62,606 nucleotides of DNA from Myxococcota bacterium (lineage in GTDB: Bacteria; Myxococcota_A; Polyangia; Polyangiales; Houyiibacteriaceae): the NCBI GenBank assembly GCA_020629955.1, contig JAHDCI010000008.1:1-62606 (forward strand). Direction: 5' to 3'. Under the pieces are notes generated by a model. The model had not been told where the DNA came from, did no database searches, and saw only the letters and a program-made list of their open reading frames with translations. This document shows positions 26,458 to 34,862 of the stretch, one piece after another (positions within the stretch are counted from its first letter, which is position 1; each line of letters begins with the position of its first letter). The position numbers and the translations under genes are program-made.

Positions 26458-26933
26458 ACGAACTTGCGCAAGCCGAATCATTCGGCCTGTCGACGCTCGA
26501 AGACGGCATCGATGTACTCGCATTCGATATCGGCAGTGAGTGCTATGCGCTGCCCCTACGCTCGATCCGAGAGATCGTGCGAACCCCACCGCTCACCGAT
26601 GTTCCCCGCGCCCCAAAACATATCCTCGGAGTCGCGGGTGTTCGGGGTGCAATCGTCTCCGTTGTCGATCTCTCGACGCTCATTGGACGAAGTTCGAAGC
26701 GAGACCGGCTTAGCGAGCGCTTGCTGTTGATCAATACCGGCGACGAAGTTGTCGGAGCGGTTGTCGACCGGGTTCAGACAGTGTTTCGATTGGACAGCGA
26801 AGAGGTGGAGCTCTCGCCGGAAGTCGACGGTTCACTCTCAGAACATGTTGTCGGTATTGGGCGCCCCCGAGACACGGAGCACATGCTCATCTTGCTCGAC
26901 CCGCAGATTGTACGCGATCGAGGTGAACGATGA
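26454..26933 (+). CDS. cheW: CheW coupling protein 1
   Basis: 159 residues, a single CheW domain (VLAFDIGSECYALPLRSIREIVR, then VPRAPKHILGVAGVRGAIVSVVDL). It couples receptors to CheA. 4-base overlaps with cheA and the second cheW show a tightly coupled operon. Confidence 0.95.
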   Translation: MNELAQAESFGLSTLEDGIDVLAFDIGSECYALPLRSIREIVRTPPLTDVPRAPKHILGVAGVRGAIVSVVDLSTLIGRSSKRDRLSERLLLINTGDEVVGAVVDRVQTVFRLDSEEVELSPEVDGSLSEHVVGIGRPRDTEHMLILLDPQIVRDRGER

Positions 26934-27427
26934 GCAGTCGTCGGCGCCGTCTTGGAAAACGTGGGGCTCTCGCAAAAGACCTCGTCGGGGTCTGTATCGG
27001 CGACGTGAAGTACGCGATCGATATTATGCGGGTTCGCGAAATCGTGAACACCTTGCCATTGCTCGAATATCCCAACCCACCGGAGCATGTTGCGGGAGTT
27101 GTGGACCATCGCTCTGAAGTTGTTCCGGTCGTTCATCTGGCGGGGCGCCTTGGGCTTCGGGACCATGTGCCGGCGGCGCGCTCGAAGTGGGTGATCGTGA
27201 GCACGCGGCAGAAAAAGCCTGCCGCACTCGTTGTGGACGGCATCACAGAAGTGTTCGCTCGCAGTGAAGACCTTCGACGGGCTGTCCCGAATTTCGGCGC
27301 GAGTCGAGACATTCTTGAGGCGTACTCGTTTGACGGCGAGCTCTACTTCGTGATCGATGTGGACCGAGTCGCTTCGGGCGCGAGCGAGGTGCACGAGCGA
27401 GAAGAGGAACACGAGGTCGCGTCATGA
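26930..27427 (+). CDS. cheW: CheW coupling protein 2
   Basis: 165 residues with a CheW domain (VGVCIGDVKYAIDIMRVREIVN, LLEYPNPPEHVAGVVDHRSEVVPVVHL in part). It has a short basic N-terminal extension (SSRRRRLGKRGALAK). It diverges from the first CheW, so the two may couple different receptor sets. Overlaps cheR by 4 bases. Confidence 0.95.
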   Translation: MSSRRRRLGKRGALAKDLVGVCIGDVKYAIDIMRVREIVNTLPLLEYPNPPEHVAGVVDHRSEVVPVVHLAGRLGLRDHVPAARSKWVIVSTRQKKPAALVVDGITEVFARSEDLRRAVPNFGASRDILEAYSFDGELYFVIDVDRVASGASEVHEREEEHEVAS

Positions 27428-28260
27428 GTGCGCTCGAGATGAGTGTCGATGAGTTTGAACGCCTGAGAAAGTTCGTTTCGAGTGAAACGGGCATCGTGCT
27501 CGATCCTGCCGCACGCCCAGCGCTTGGCAGAAAGTTACGTCGCCGCTTTTCCGGTGCGCGTGTTGGAAGCTTTGACTCTTACTTGGACCTTCTTTTCTCG
27601 CCGGGGAGTCGAGAGCTTCACCACGCACTCTCCATCGTCACCACAAACGAGACTTACTTCTTTCGGGAGTGGTATCAGCTTTCGGTTTTTCGCGAGACCA
27701 TTTTGCCGCGGATCGCGGAAGAGAACGCACGCTCGCGCCGAATCGCGGTATGGAGCGCCGGATGTTCTTCAGGAGAAGAGGCCTATAGCGTCGCGATCAT
27801 GATGAAACGGCACCCGCTTCTCGAAGGGTGGGACGTACGCGTCATCGGCACGGATATCAGCCGGGATATGGTTCGCCACGCTCGGAGCGCGGAGTACTCA
27901 GAGTCGTCGTTCCGTACCATGCGCCCAGAGTACGAGGATTGTTTCGAACCGCTCCCACGCGGTCGCAAGGTCCGGACTGAGTTTCGTGAGGCGTGCCGTT
28001 TCGCGACGATGAACTTGCTCGACGAAGACAGCATTTCTCTGATTGGCGCGGTGGACATTGTTCTCTGCCGCAATGTGCTCATCTACTTCTCGGACGAAGC
28101 AAAAACAAAGGTGCTGTCTGGACTATACGACCGTCTTCGCGACGGTGGTTATCTGCTCCTGGGACACAGTGAATCGCTATCTCGCTTAGAGCACTCGTTT
28201 GCCCATGGCGATCTCAGCAAAGAGATGATTTATCGTCGCTTCTCGGAGGAGCTGAGATGA
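27424..28260 (+). CDS. cheR: CheR chemoreceptor methyltransferase
   Basis: 278 residues. An N-terminal helical CheR domain, then a SAM-dependent methyltransferase with TNETYFFRE, AVWSAGCSSGEEAYSVAI (SAM site), VIGTDISRDMV and VLCRNVLIYFS. It methylates Glu residues of chemoreceptors. No TPR extension, so it is the classical short type. Overlaps cheB by 4 bases. Confidence 0.97.
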   Translation: MSALEMSVDEFERLRKFVSSETGIVLDPAARPALGRKLRRRFSGARVGSFDSYLDLLFSPGSRELHHALSIVTTNETYFFREWYQLSVFRETILPRIAEENARSRRIAVWSAGCSSGEEAYSVAIMMKRHPLLEGWDVRVIGTDISRDMVRHARSAEYSESSFRTMRPEYEDCFEPLPRGRKVRTEFREACRFATMNLLDEDSISLIGAVDIVLCRNVLIYFSDEAKTKVLSGLYDRLRDGGYLLLGHSESLSRLEHSFAHGDLSKEMIYRRFSEELR

Positions 28261-29294
28261 ATCGCATCCGCGTGCTGATCGTCGACGACTCGGCCTACAA
28301 CAGGCAAGTCATCGGCAACCTCCTCTCCGAGCTCGAGGGTGTTCAAGTCGTTGGGAAGGCCAGCGCCGGGGACGAGGCGTTGGTCATGGTCGAACAGCTT
28401 CGTCCCGACCTGGTAACCCTCGACCTCGAGATGCCGCGAATGGATGGCTATACCTTCCTCCGCATTTTGATGAGTCGTCGCCCGACGCCGGTCTTGGTTG
28501 TCTCGGGGTATGCGGAGAAGGACAACGTATTCCGGGCGCTTGAGCTTGGAGCGCTGGATTTTGTGCCCAAGCCTTCGGTCGCGCCCGGGGAGCCACTGGA
28601 CGAGCTTCGCGCGATACTTCTCGAAAAAGTACGGCTAGTGCGACACCTAGCGATGATGCGTTCGGGCCCCCGCGTTCGAGACCGTTCGCACAGTCCATTT
28701 CAGCCATCCGCTCCTCCGCCTCAAAGTGAAGCGGGGGCAGCCTCTCGCGTGATCCTGATCGGCGCCTCAACGGGAGGACCTTCGGCGCTGGTTGAACTCT
28801 TTTCTTCCTTGCGAACCCGGACGAGTGACGCGCTTGTCGTACTTCAGCATATGCCGGCAAAGTTCACTCGCACCTTCGCTGAACGTCTGAACCGAGCGAG
28901 TGGCTTCCTCGTGAAAGAAGCGGAGTCTCTCCATCGTCTGTGCGAGGGCGAGGCTTGGGTATGCCCGGGTGGTAAGTGCATCGAGTTCACGCATAACCGG
29001 CGCTTGCGAGTTCGCGACCCGCTCGCTCGAGAACGCTACGTTCCCTCCATCACGAGTGCGTTCGAGAGCGCTGCGGCCCGATTCGGAAGTGATTGTGTCG
29101 GGATCATATTGACCGGGATGGGAGATGACGGCGCGACAGGAATTAGCGCGATCCGTGAAGTTGGAGGGGGAACGATCGCTCAGACTCCGGATACGGCGCT
29201 CATCCCGGGCATGCCCTCAAGCGCGATCGATTCGGGGCACGTCGACCAAGTCATGACGATCCCTCAGCTTGCTCGCTATATCCAGATGTCCTGA
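28257..29294 (+). CDS. cheB: CheB receptor methylesterase/response regulator
   Basis: 345 residues. Receiver domain with phospho-acceptor Asp56 (LVTLDLEMPRMDG) and Lys in VPKPS, then the methylesterase domain with Ser171 in GASTGG, His198 in LQHMP and Asp in TGMGDDGATG. Last gene of the che operon; R2 copy 3 begins 38 bases after its stop. Confidence 0.97.
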   Translation: MNRIRVLIVDDSAYNRQVIGNLLSELEGVQVVGKASAGDEALVMVEQLRPDLVTLDLEMPRMDGYTFLRILMSRRPTPVLVVSGYAEKDNVFRALELGALDFVPKPSVAPGEPLDELRAILLEKVRLVRHLAMMRSGPRVRDRSHSPFQPSAPPPQSEAGAASRVILIGASTGGPSALVELFSSLRTRTSDALVVLQHMPAKFTRTFAERLNRASGFLVKEAESLHRLCEGEAWVCPGGKCIEFTHNRRLRVRDPLARERYVPSITSAFESAAARFGSDCVGIILTGMGDDGATGISAIREVGGGTIAQTPDTALIPGMPSSAIDSGHVDQVMTIPQLARYIQMS

Positions 29295-29331
29295 TCGCGG
29301 CGTCGACGCGAATCAGGGCTGCTTGCAGACT

Positions 29332-29472
29332 GGTGAGAAACGTCCGAAACCGCTTCGCGGTATTTTCACGCACTCAAACGCCATCCAATTCTTGTCACGT
29401 ATGTACGTCCCAAAATCGGACGAACCTGCACCCGAGAGTTCAACGACTCAAAGTCGGCCCTTTTTCAACAGC
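29332..29472 (+). repeat. R2 dispersed repeat, copy 3 (MITE-like)
   Basis: Left end GGTGAGAAACGTCCGAAACC, identical core hairpin ACCGC-TTC-GCGGT, right end (other strand) GGCTGTTGAAAAAGGGCC. Close to copy 2 throughout, with a weaker internal palindrome (GTCC...GGAC, 29407-29421). The last ~33 bp lie inside the 3' end of the rRNA methyltransferase gene and provide its final codons and stop. Confidence 0.85.
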
Positions 29473-30555
29473 CTGCGAAGGCTCGGTGCTAGCAAGTTCG
29501 ACGTCCACGCCGTTAAACCCGATACGGTGCCGCTGGGCGAAGTCTACGCCCATGGAGGCGATCGCTTTTCGGTTGGCGGATGCCACCGCGAACCGGCGTG
29601 TGCTCACTTTCTCGGCGAGGGACTGGTAGAGCGGTCGCAGGTCCTTGTTTTTGCTTACGCGATGTCCCCATGGGGGATTGCACGCGACTATTTTCGCCTC
29701 TTTCCACCAAGGCGAACTCTTTAGGGCTGATTCCGCAAAATGGAGCGAAGCGTGGACTCCAGCCCTCTGTGCGTTTTTTTGCGCGGCCGCGATCGCTCCC
29801 CGATTCCGATCGCTTCCATAGGAGACGACTTCAGAAGTGGAAGGCTTGTGAATCGCATCCGGACGGTAGTCCGAGAAGGGTTTAAAAAGCTGAAAACGAA
29901 AAGTCCGATGGGCGCCCGGCAGGTAGCCTAGCGAACGCCAGATATGTTCGATCGCAAGTGTCCCGGAGCCGCACATTGGGTCGAGCAAAGGTTCGCCTTT
30001 CGCGGAGTCCCCAAGCAGTTCAAGGAGCGCAAACGCCAGGTCTTCTCGGAGCGGAGCCTTGGTGCTCTCCAGTCGATATCCGCGACGATGTAGCGGTGCA
30101 CCGGTGGTATCGAGCCAAAGCGCGAACTCATCGTTTTTCGCCTCTATTCGCAGTTCGGCGCCTGCGTGCTCTAAGGGCTCGGAAAGGAGTGGTTGTTTGG
30201 AAGCGCTCAGCGCTCGCTCTTTGATGGCGCCCGAGTGGTAGATCCGAGATTTCTTTGATTTCGCTCGAATGGCCAGCGGAAGCTCTCGAGAAAACCAGTC
30301 CCTCCACGGAACTTGGCGAGTCAGCTTCCGCTCTAGCTCCGGGAGCTTTTTGGCGGTGAAGCGGGCGAGCTCAATCTCCACGCGTAGGGCCGAACCAAGG
30401 TGCCGGTTCAGAATGGGTACGAGTTCCATCGGACCGTGGAGCAGGAGCTCTCCGGCGCCGCCCGGGGTACTTTTCAGGCTGAGCTTGTCGAGCTCGCGGG
30501 CGACGATGGTCTCGAGCCCGGGCGCACATCGAACCCGAATCGAGTTCTCGTTCAA
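29440..30555 (-). CDS. THUMP-domain RNA methyltransferase (RlmL N-terminal-half-like)
   Basis: About 371 residues. N-terminal THUMP-containing region (SIRVRCAPGLETIVARELDKL); C-terminal methyltransferase with SAM motif LLDPMCGSGTLAIEH and catalytic NPPWG. This arrangement is that of the RlmL/YpsC group, which makes N2-methylguanosine in 23S rRNA. No ATG is available between the upstream gene's stop and the domain start; TTG at 30555 is the best candidate, five bases after that stop. The C-terminal residues EPSQAVEKGPTLSR and the stop come from R2 copy 3, so the original C-terminus was probably replaced. Confidence 0.85.
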   Translation of the reverse strand: MNENSIRVRCAPGLETIVARELDKLSLKSTPGGAGELLLHGPMELVPILNRHLGSALRVEIELARFTAKKLPELERKLTRQVPWRDWFSRELPLAIRAKSKKSRIYHSGAIKERALSASKQPLLSEPLEHAGAELRIEAKNDEFALWLDTTGAPLHRRGYRLESTKAPLREDLAFALLELLGDSAKGEPLLDPMCGSGTLAIEHIWRSLGYLPGAHRTFRFQLFKPFSDYRPDAIHKPSTSEVVSYGSDRNRGAIAAAQKNAQRAGVHASLHFAESALKSSPWWKEAKIVACNPPWGHRVSKNKDLRPLYQSLAEKVSTRRFAVASANRKAIASMGVDFAQRHRIGFNGVDVELASTEPSQAVEKGPTLSR

Positions 30556-30560
30556 ACGGG

Positions 30561-31790
30561 TCAGGATGGACGTCCTTGGCTCTTCTGCCGAAGGCTGTCG
30601 CGCAGCGTACGCAGCTGAGAGCGGAGCGGCTGAATGTAATCCATCGAATAGGTGTGTTTGGAATTCTGTGCCGCCCGGTGCGTATGCCACTTGGAGAGGG
30701 CCAGGCGCGCCGCAGCTCGCACAAATGCGGCACCGTCCTTGCCGTACGTGGTCCGTGCCCGAAGCAGCCCGAATGGGCTTACTACGAGGTCGACTTCCGC
30801 CTGGGTGAGGTGTCGAAGCGCTACCTCGTCGCGAAGATATTCTCGAATGATGCGACCGCGCCGGCGAACCAGGACCACGATCATGACGATGAACGCGAAG
30901 ACAAAGAGGAACCACACGGGCAGCATGCACAGGAACATGGTCTGCCCCTCCTCCCCGTAGGATTCGGCGATCGTGGCCGAGCCGTTCCAGAGCGCGTGCA
31001 AGAAGACGGCGCAGAAGTATCCGATGAGCGGCGCTCCCCAGCGGAGCCAAGGTGTCTTGGTTTCCCGTGCGATGCCGAAGCCAATGCCGGTCATCGCGGT
31101 GTAGACAGGGTGACCCCATGGAAAGAGAAGACCGCGCATGAGGAACATTGTCCCAAGCTGCCCCGCTTCTGCCCCGCGCTGGTAGTAGATGACGTTCTCG
31201 GTCATCGCGAAGCCGATGGCCACGAACGTCGCATAGATGATTCCGTCTACGACCCCATCGAACTCGTTTCGAAGGAAATAGGCGACACCCCAGACGCACA
31301 TCCCTTTGAAGAATTCCTCGACGAGTGGCGCTGAGATCACCGCCGTCATGACCTCACCGGCTTCGGGTGAGGTCGCGAGGGTACCGCAGCAGCCGACCGA
31401 CGAATTGATGGCGGCAGAGAACCCGCATGCCGCGATCGCACCCCAGAAGAACGATCCCGCGAGCGCATAGAATGGCTCTGGGTCGTAGCGGTCGAGCAGG
31501 CGTGGCACGGTAAGGTAAGTGACGCCGGCGGGAATCGCGAGCGCGGCAGCGATGCACATCGTCCCCAGCTGCCCGCCAAAGATATTGGGGACGAGGAAGA
31601 GCAAAAGGAGCAGGCAACCCCCGAAGACCTGCCCGGCGACATAGAGCCCTAGGCCCGTTTGCCGGCGGCGCTTGAGCGCCTCGGGCATGAGGGGATTCGC
31701 CTGCGGGTTTCTCCAGGGTTGCTGTTGAGGATAGCCTTGGTGCTGTGGGTGCTGAGGCTGGTGCGGATACCGTGGTCCCTGCGGGTGCAT
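30561..31790 (-). CDS. PrsW-family intramembrane metalloprotease
   Basis: 409 residues. Pro/Gln/His-rich cytoplasmic N-terminus, then about eight membrane helices with the PrsW motifs: APLVEEFFKG (EExxK type), GFAMTENVIYY, WGHPVYTAMTG and FLHALWNG. PrsW proteases cleave membrane-bound anti-sigma factors in Bacillus; the substrate here is unknown. A ~100-residue basic helical C-terminal tail is extra. It precedes the rRNA methyltransferase gene by five bases. Confidence 0.88.
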   Translation of the reverse strand: MHPQGPRYPHQPQHPQHQGYPQQQPWRNPQANPLMPEALKRRRQTGLGLYVAGQVFGGCLLLLLFLVPNIFGGQLGTMCIAAALAIPAGVTYLTVPRLLDRYDPEPFYALAGSFFWGAIAACGFSAAINSSVGCCGTLATSPEAGEVMTAVISAPLVEEFFKGMCVWGVAYFLRNEFDGVVDGIIYATFVAIGFAMTENVIYYQRGAEAGQLGTMFLMRGLLFPWGHPVYTAMTGIGFGIARETKTPWLRWGAPLIGYFCAVFLHALWNGSATIAESYGEEGQTMFLCMLPVWFLFVFAFIVMIVVLVRRRGRIIREYLRDEVALRHLTQAEVDLVVSPFGLLRARTTYGKDGAAFVRAAARLALSKWHTHRAAQNSKHTYSMDYIQPLRSQLRTLRDSLRQKSQGRPS

Positions 31791-31850
31791 AGCTCCGGAG
31801 TGTACCCGAATGTCGCCGGCGCGTGCGCGATCGAACCGAGCGACCGAACC

Positions 31851-32255
31851 TTATTTTATCGGTAGCGTCGATGAGCGGCCGGCACACTCACTGCCCTTAT
31901 CGCCCGTTACGGCAGGTCGAAGGCGATCCTGAACCCCGAGCCAGTGGGCGATGATGTCCTCCGAGACCTCAAACTCTCGAAGCGTATTCTGAAGAATCAT
32001 GCGGCGCCGGAGGTATTGCCCCCCCATGATCCGATGCGCTTGATGGGCGACTCCAATCGGCCGACCCGTGTATTCGAAGGGGCCGCCGAGATGTTCGGCG
32101 GCGTGCTCGAACTCTTTCGCCTTCACTCGATCTGGGTCCGCCTTTCGAAACATAAAACCGATCATCATGTCGTCGAAACACCGGTCGACGAAGCGTTCAA
32201 TGATGGCTCGCAGCGACTCTTCCCCGCCGATCTCGTCAAACTTGGTCATGGTCAA
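31851..32255 (-). CDS. Truncated haemoglobin (group I-like)
   Basis: 134 residues (132 if ATG at 32249 is used). Globin features: FDEIGGEESLRAIIERFVDRC at the start, EFEHAAEHLGGPFEYTGR, and the heme-ligand segment GVAHQAHRIMGGQYLRR. Truncated globins bind O2 or NO for detoxification or redox sensing. It stands alone, 60 bp upstream of the prsW-like gene on the same strand. Confidence 0.88.
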   Translation of the reverse strand: MTMTKFDEIGGEESLRAIIERFVDRCFDDMMIGFMFRKADPDRVKAKEFEHAAEHLGGPFEYTGRPIGVAHQAHRIMGGQYLRRRMILQNTLREFEVSEDIIAHWLGVQDRLRPAVTGDKGSECAGRSSTLPIK

Positions 32256-32382
32256 AGCAGGCTAGCAGTCTGTGCTGCGAATCCCCATTCTCAAATCCAT
32301 TTCATTTGGAGCAGAAGGGGTTGAAACGCGACTCTGCAGGCAGCCGCGTCAGATGGGCGTCCAATGCTCCAGCTCATCAGAA

Positions 32383-33360
32383 CTACGAGAGTTTCTCTTT
32401 GATCGGGATCTTGGGAGCTGGGAGGTCGTCCTCGCCGAGACGCTGCCGGATATTCGTCTCGATCATCGTCGTGATGGCAGAGAGGGGCAAGTCGTTATCG
32501 TCCTCGCCGAAGGGGTCTTCGATTTCGTCTCCGACGGCGTCAAGTCCAAAGAATGCGTAGCTGACGAGGAGCGTCACGATCGGGGTGTATCGGCCGAGTC
32601 CTTCGAGGTCGATAAGTCCAAAGGGCAATGTGAAGCAATAGACGAATACGATCCGGTGAAGGAGAATATTGTAGCTAAAGGGGATGGGGGTTGCCCGGAT
32701 GCGCTCACAGCCGCCTTGCACGCCAGCGAGCTCTGTCAGCGAGCCTTCAAGGGTGGCAAGATGCATCGCATGCACCCAGCCGCGATCGTAGGCGCCGCGT
32801 AGCTCCGAGCCGATTCGATGAAGGATGGCGATCGGTCGATTGCTTTCCGTTTTGAGTTGTTCCGCGAGCCCGGCGGGCAAGTGCGCTTGGTATTCCTCAA
32901 TTCGGTCCTGTGACCGGAGATGCTGCCGAAGGCTATGCACGTAGGCGACCAGCAGATGCGTGACCTTGGAGTGAAAGGAGCGAACCTCTTCATCGGCTTC
33001 GCCCTTACCCGTCGAGAGGTACGAAAGGCTCGCCGCTTCGGCAACACCCACGAGCGTCATCAGCTGCCGTGTGAAGGTTCGGCTCGCGTTCACGATGCGG
33101 CCCCACAGCTTACGGCCTTCCCAGAAGCGGTCGTAGCTCGTGTTGTTCCGAAAACCGAGGAAGATGCCGAGCGCGAGGCCGATCAGCGTAAACGGGGTCA
33201 GTGTGAGGTTCGAGTGCAGATAGTGCGTTGTGTCGTGGATGTACTGCACCGCGACAGCAACGACGAACACGGAAAGCAATCTTGGCCAGGTCTTCGTAAG
33301 AGTGCTTCCACGCACTCGGAACACGGTTCGGATCCAAGAAGACTTTTTCGGGACAATCAT
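32383..33360 (-). CDS. Bestrophin-family anion channel
   Basis: 325 residues. Hydrophobic segments near 28-45 and 57-70, the bestrophin signature LGIFLGFRNNTSYDRFWEGRK in part (FRNNTSYDRFWEGR), then ASRTFTRQ, and late membrane segments (YCFTLPFGLIDLEGLGRYTP). A C-terminal EDPFGEDDNDLPL acidic stretch is as in the family. Members are pentameric chloride or cation channels. Confidence 0.92.
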   Translation of the reverse strand: MIVPKKSSWIRTVFRVRGSTLTKTWPRLLSVFVVAVAVQYIHDTTHYLHSNLTLTPFTLIGLALGIFLGFRNNTSYDRFWEGRKLWGRIVNASRTFTRQLMTLVGVAEAASLSYLSTGKGEADEEVRSFHSKVTHLLVAYVHSLRQHLRSQDRIEEYQAHLPAGLAEQLKTESNRPIAILHRIGSELRGAYDRGWVHAMHLATLEGSLTELAGVQGGCERIRATPIPFSYNILLHRIVFVYCFTLPFGLIDLEGLGRYTPIVTLLVSYAFFGLDAVGDEIEDPFGEDDNDLPLSAITTMIETNIRQRLGEDDLPAPKIPIKEKLS

Positions 33361-33401
33361 TGCCGGCGATGTTCTCCAAAAATGCGTCCCGGCGCAATTC
33401 T

Positions 33402-33539
33402 GGTGCGTGATTCAAATCGCGAGAAGTGCCCTCTTCCGCCAGGAACGCCGATCCGAGCTTCGCTCTTTCTTCGCTCTCCGAAGCTCGCCTCGGCGCCCCT
33501 GACGAAAGAATATCCTTCTATCGATTTGATCCCCGGACT
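33402..33539 (+). repeat. R1 dispersed repeat, copy B
   Basis: Begins TGGTGCGTGATTCAAATCGC and ends GATTTGATCCCCGGACT. It lacks about 22 bp of the centre (the ATACTCGGCATGTCGTCC block) between CGAGCTTC and GAAGCTCG. It lies in the 272-bp interval between the bestrophin start and the DUF2288-like gene's stop, both minus strand; this is the only copy not 3' of a co-directional gene. Confidence 0.9.
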
Positions 33540-33632
33540 TTGTTCTTAGTGATCCGTGAATCAAACCATCCACGCGCTGGTAACGCCGAGAGATAGGGAT
33601 ATCCGCCTTCGACCGGGCCGAAAGGATGCTCG

Positions 33633-33986
33633 TTACTCTTCTTCCGGCTCCGAATCGATTCCGGAATCGAGCACCAAAACGTAAGGCTGCAAGATCAGGC
33701 AAGTCAGCGAAGGGGCCTCGCGCGCTTCCCAGTCCTCGAGCTCTGCGTTGGTAGGTCTCCCGAAGAGACCCGCTTTCATCCAGGCATCGAGTGACATTGC
33801 ATCGTCCTTCGCGATCGAAAGACCAGCCTCGACGAGCGGAAGAGGGTTGCGGACAACGAAGAGGGCGTCACGTTTTTGATGCGGCCTTAGCGCGGCAAAG
33901 TCGCAGAGCATCTGCTCATCTCGCAATTTCTGGCGCGTGTCGCGGGCCTTGTCCTCTTCGTTGACGGTTGCTTCTTCGTCACTCAT
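33633..33986 (-). CDS. DUF2288-like protein
   Basis: 117 residues, acidic at both ends. The central pattern LPLVEAGLSIAKDDAMSLDAW, then GLFGRPTNAELEDWEAREAP and LILQPYVLVLD, resembles DUF2288, a small family of unknown function. The start overlaps the arsC-like stop by 4 bases, so the two are co-translated. Confidence 0.7.
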   Translation of the reverse strand: MSDEEATVNEEDKARDTRQKLRDEQMLCDFAALRPHQKRDALFVVRNPLPLVEAGLSIAKDDAMSLDAWMKAGLFGRPTNAELEDWEAREAPSLTCLILQPYVLVLDSGIDSEPEEE

Positions 33987-34327
33987 TTGGAGAAAAGCTC
34001 AAGAACGGATTCGGGTGGGCGTCCGATCGCGGCCCGGCCATCGAAGAGCACGACGGGGCGCTCGATCAGCTTCGGTTCTTCGAGCATCGCGTCGATCAGC
34101 TGAACGTCATCCGCTTCTTTGAGCGACCGCTCTTTAAACGCCGCCTCTTTCGAACGAACGAGTTTTCGTGCCCCTCCGAGTGCATTGGCGACGCGCTCAA
34201 GCTCCGCCCTTTGGGGAGGATCTTCGAGGTACTTTCGAATCGATGGACTGTGGCCCTGCTCTTCAAGGAGTGCGAGCGTTTGCCGTGATTTGCTGCAGCG
34301 CGGGTTATGCCAGATCTCGATGCTCAT
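33983..34327 (-). CDS. arsC: ArsC/Spx-family reductase
   Basis: 114 residues, thioredoxin fold. Nucleophile Cys11 in HNPRCSKSR, then YLEDPP and the IERPVVLFDGRAAIGRPP segment with the anion-binding Arg, as in glutaredoxin-type arsenate reductases. Members include true arsenate reductases and YffB-like relatives; no arsenic operon partners are nearby. The ATG at 34327 begins the fold (MSIEIWHNP). It is divergent from the thioesterase gene. Confidence 0.88.
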   Translation of the reverse strand: MSIEIWHNPRCSKSRQTLALLEEQGHSPSIRKYLEDPPQRAELERVANALGGARKLVRSKEAAFKERSLKEADDVQLIDAMLEEPKLIERPVVLFDGRAAIGRPPESVLELFSK

Positions 34328-34402
34328 GCGGCGAATCGTGGATGCGGCGGGCTGCTCGCGCAAGGTGTGGCAAAAAATCCGGCGGTGCGATTAACTGCAC
34401 AG

Positions 34403-34846
34403 ATGTCAACGAACCACGCCGAACTTTTGAATCAACTTCGTGGCGGTCTCGAGAAGACACTCGGGATGGAATACACCCTAGCGACGCTTGAGGAGGTAGT
34501 CGCGGAAGTCGAAATTGGTCCCCAACATTCACAACCGTACGGCTTGGTTCACGGGGGCGTCTATTGCGCATTGATCGAGTCTGTCTGCAGCGCGGGCGCA
34601 GCGATGAGTGCGATGGCGAAAGGTGGCGGAGGAGCCGTCGGCCTCGACAATCAAACGAGCTTCCTTCGCGGTGCGGAAGGCAAGAAGCTCATCATACGCG
34701 CGACTCCGCTCTCGACAGGGCGACGAACGCATCTTTGGCAGGCCGACGTGCACGATGAGACGGGGGCTCATCTTGCGGAGGGTAGGGTGCGCCTGCTGGT
34801 GACCCGAAGGGGAGAGCACTCCGTCAAAGGGCTGACGAAATCCTGA
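34403..34846 (+). CDS. Hotdog-fold thioesterase (PaaI-like)
   Basis: 147 residues of a hotdog thioesterase. QPYGLVHGGVYCALIESVCSAG in part matches the catalytic HGG signature with an acidic residue on the following helix; VGLDNQTSFLRGA and a terminal VTRR strand follow. It hydrolyses acyl-CoA thioesters such as phenylacetyl- or hydroxybenzoyl-CoA. ATG at 34403 begins the domain. Confidence 0.88.
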   Translation: MSTNHAELLNQLRGGLEKTLGMEYTLATLEEVVAEVEIGPQHSQPYGLVHGGVYCALIESVCSAGAAMSAMAKGGGGAVGLDNQTSFLRGAEGKKLIIRATPLSTGRRTHLWQADVHDETGAHLAEGRVRLLVTRRGEHSVKGLTKS

Positions 34847-34862
34847 CGCACCTCCGGTTTCG

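Noticed and set aside
30556-31299. N-terminal 248-codon extension of the rRNA methyltransferase
   Set aside because: It overlaps the prsW-like gene on the same strand in another frame and is Arg/His-rich without homology; the THUMP domain begins after it.
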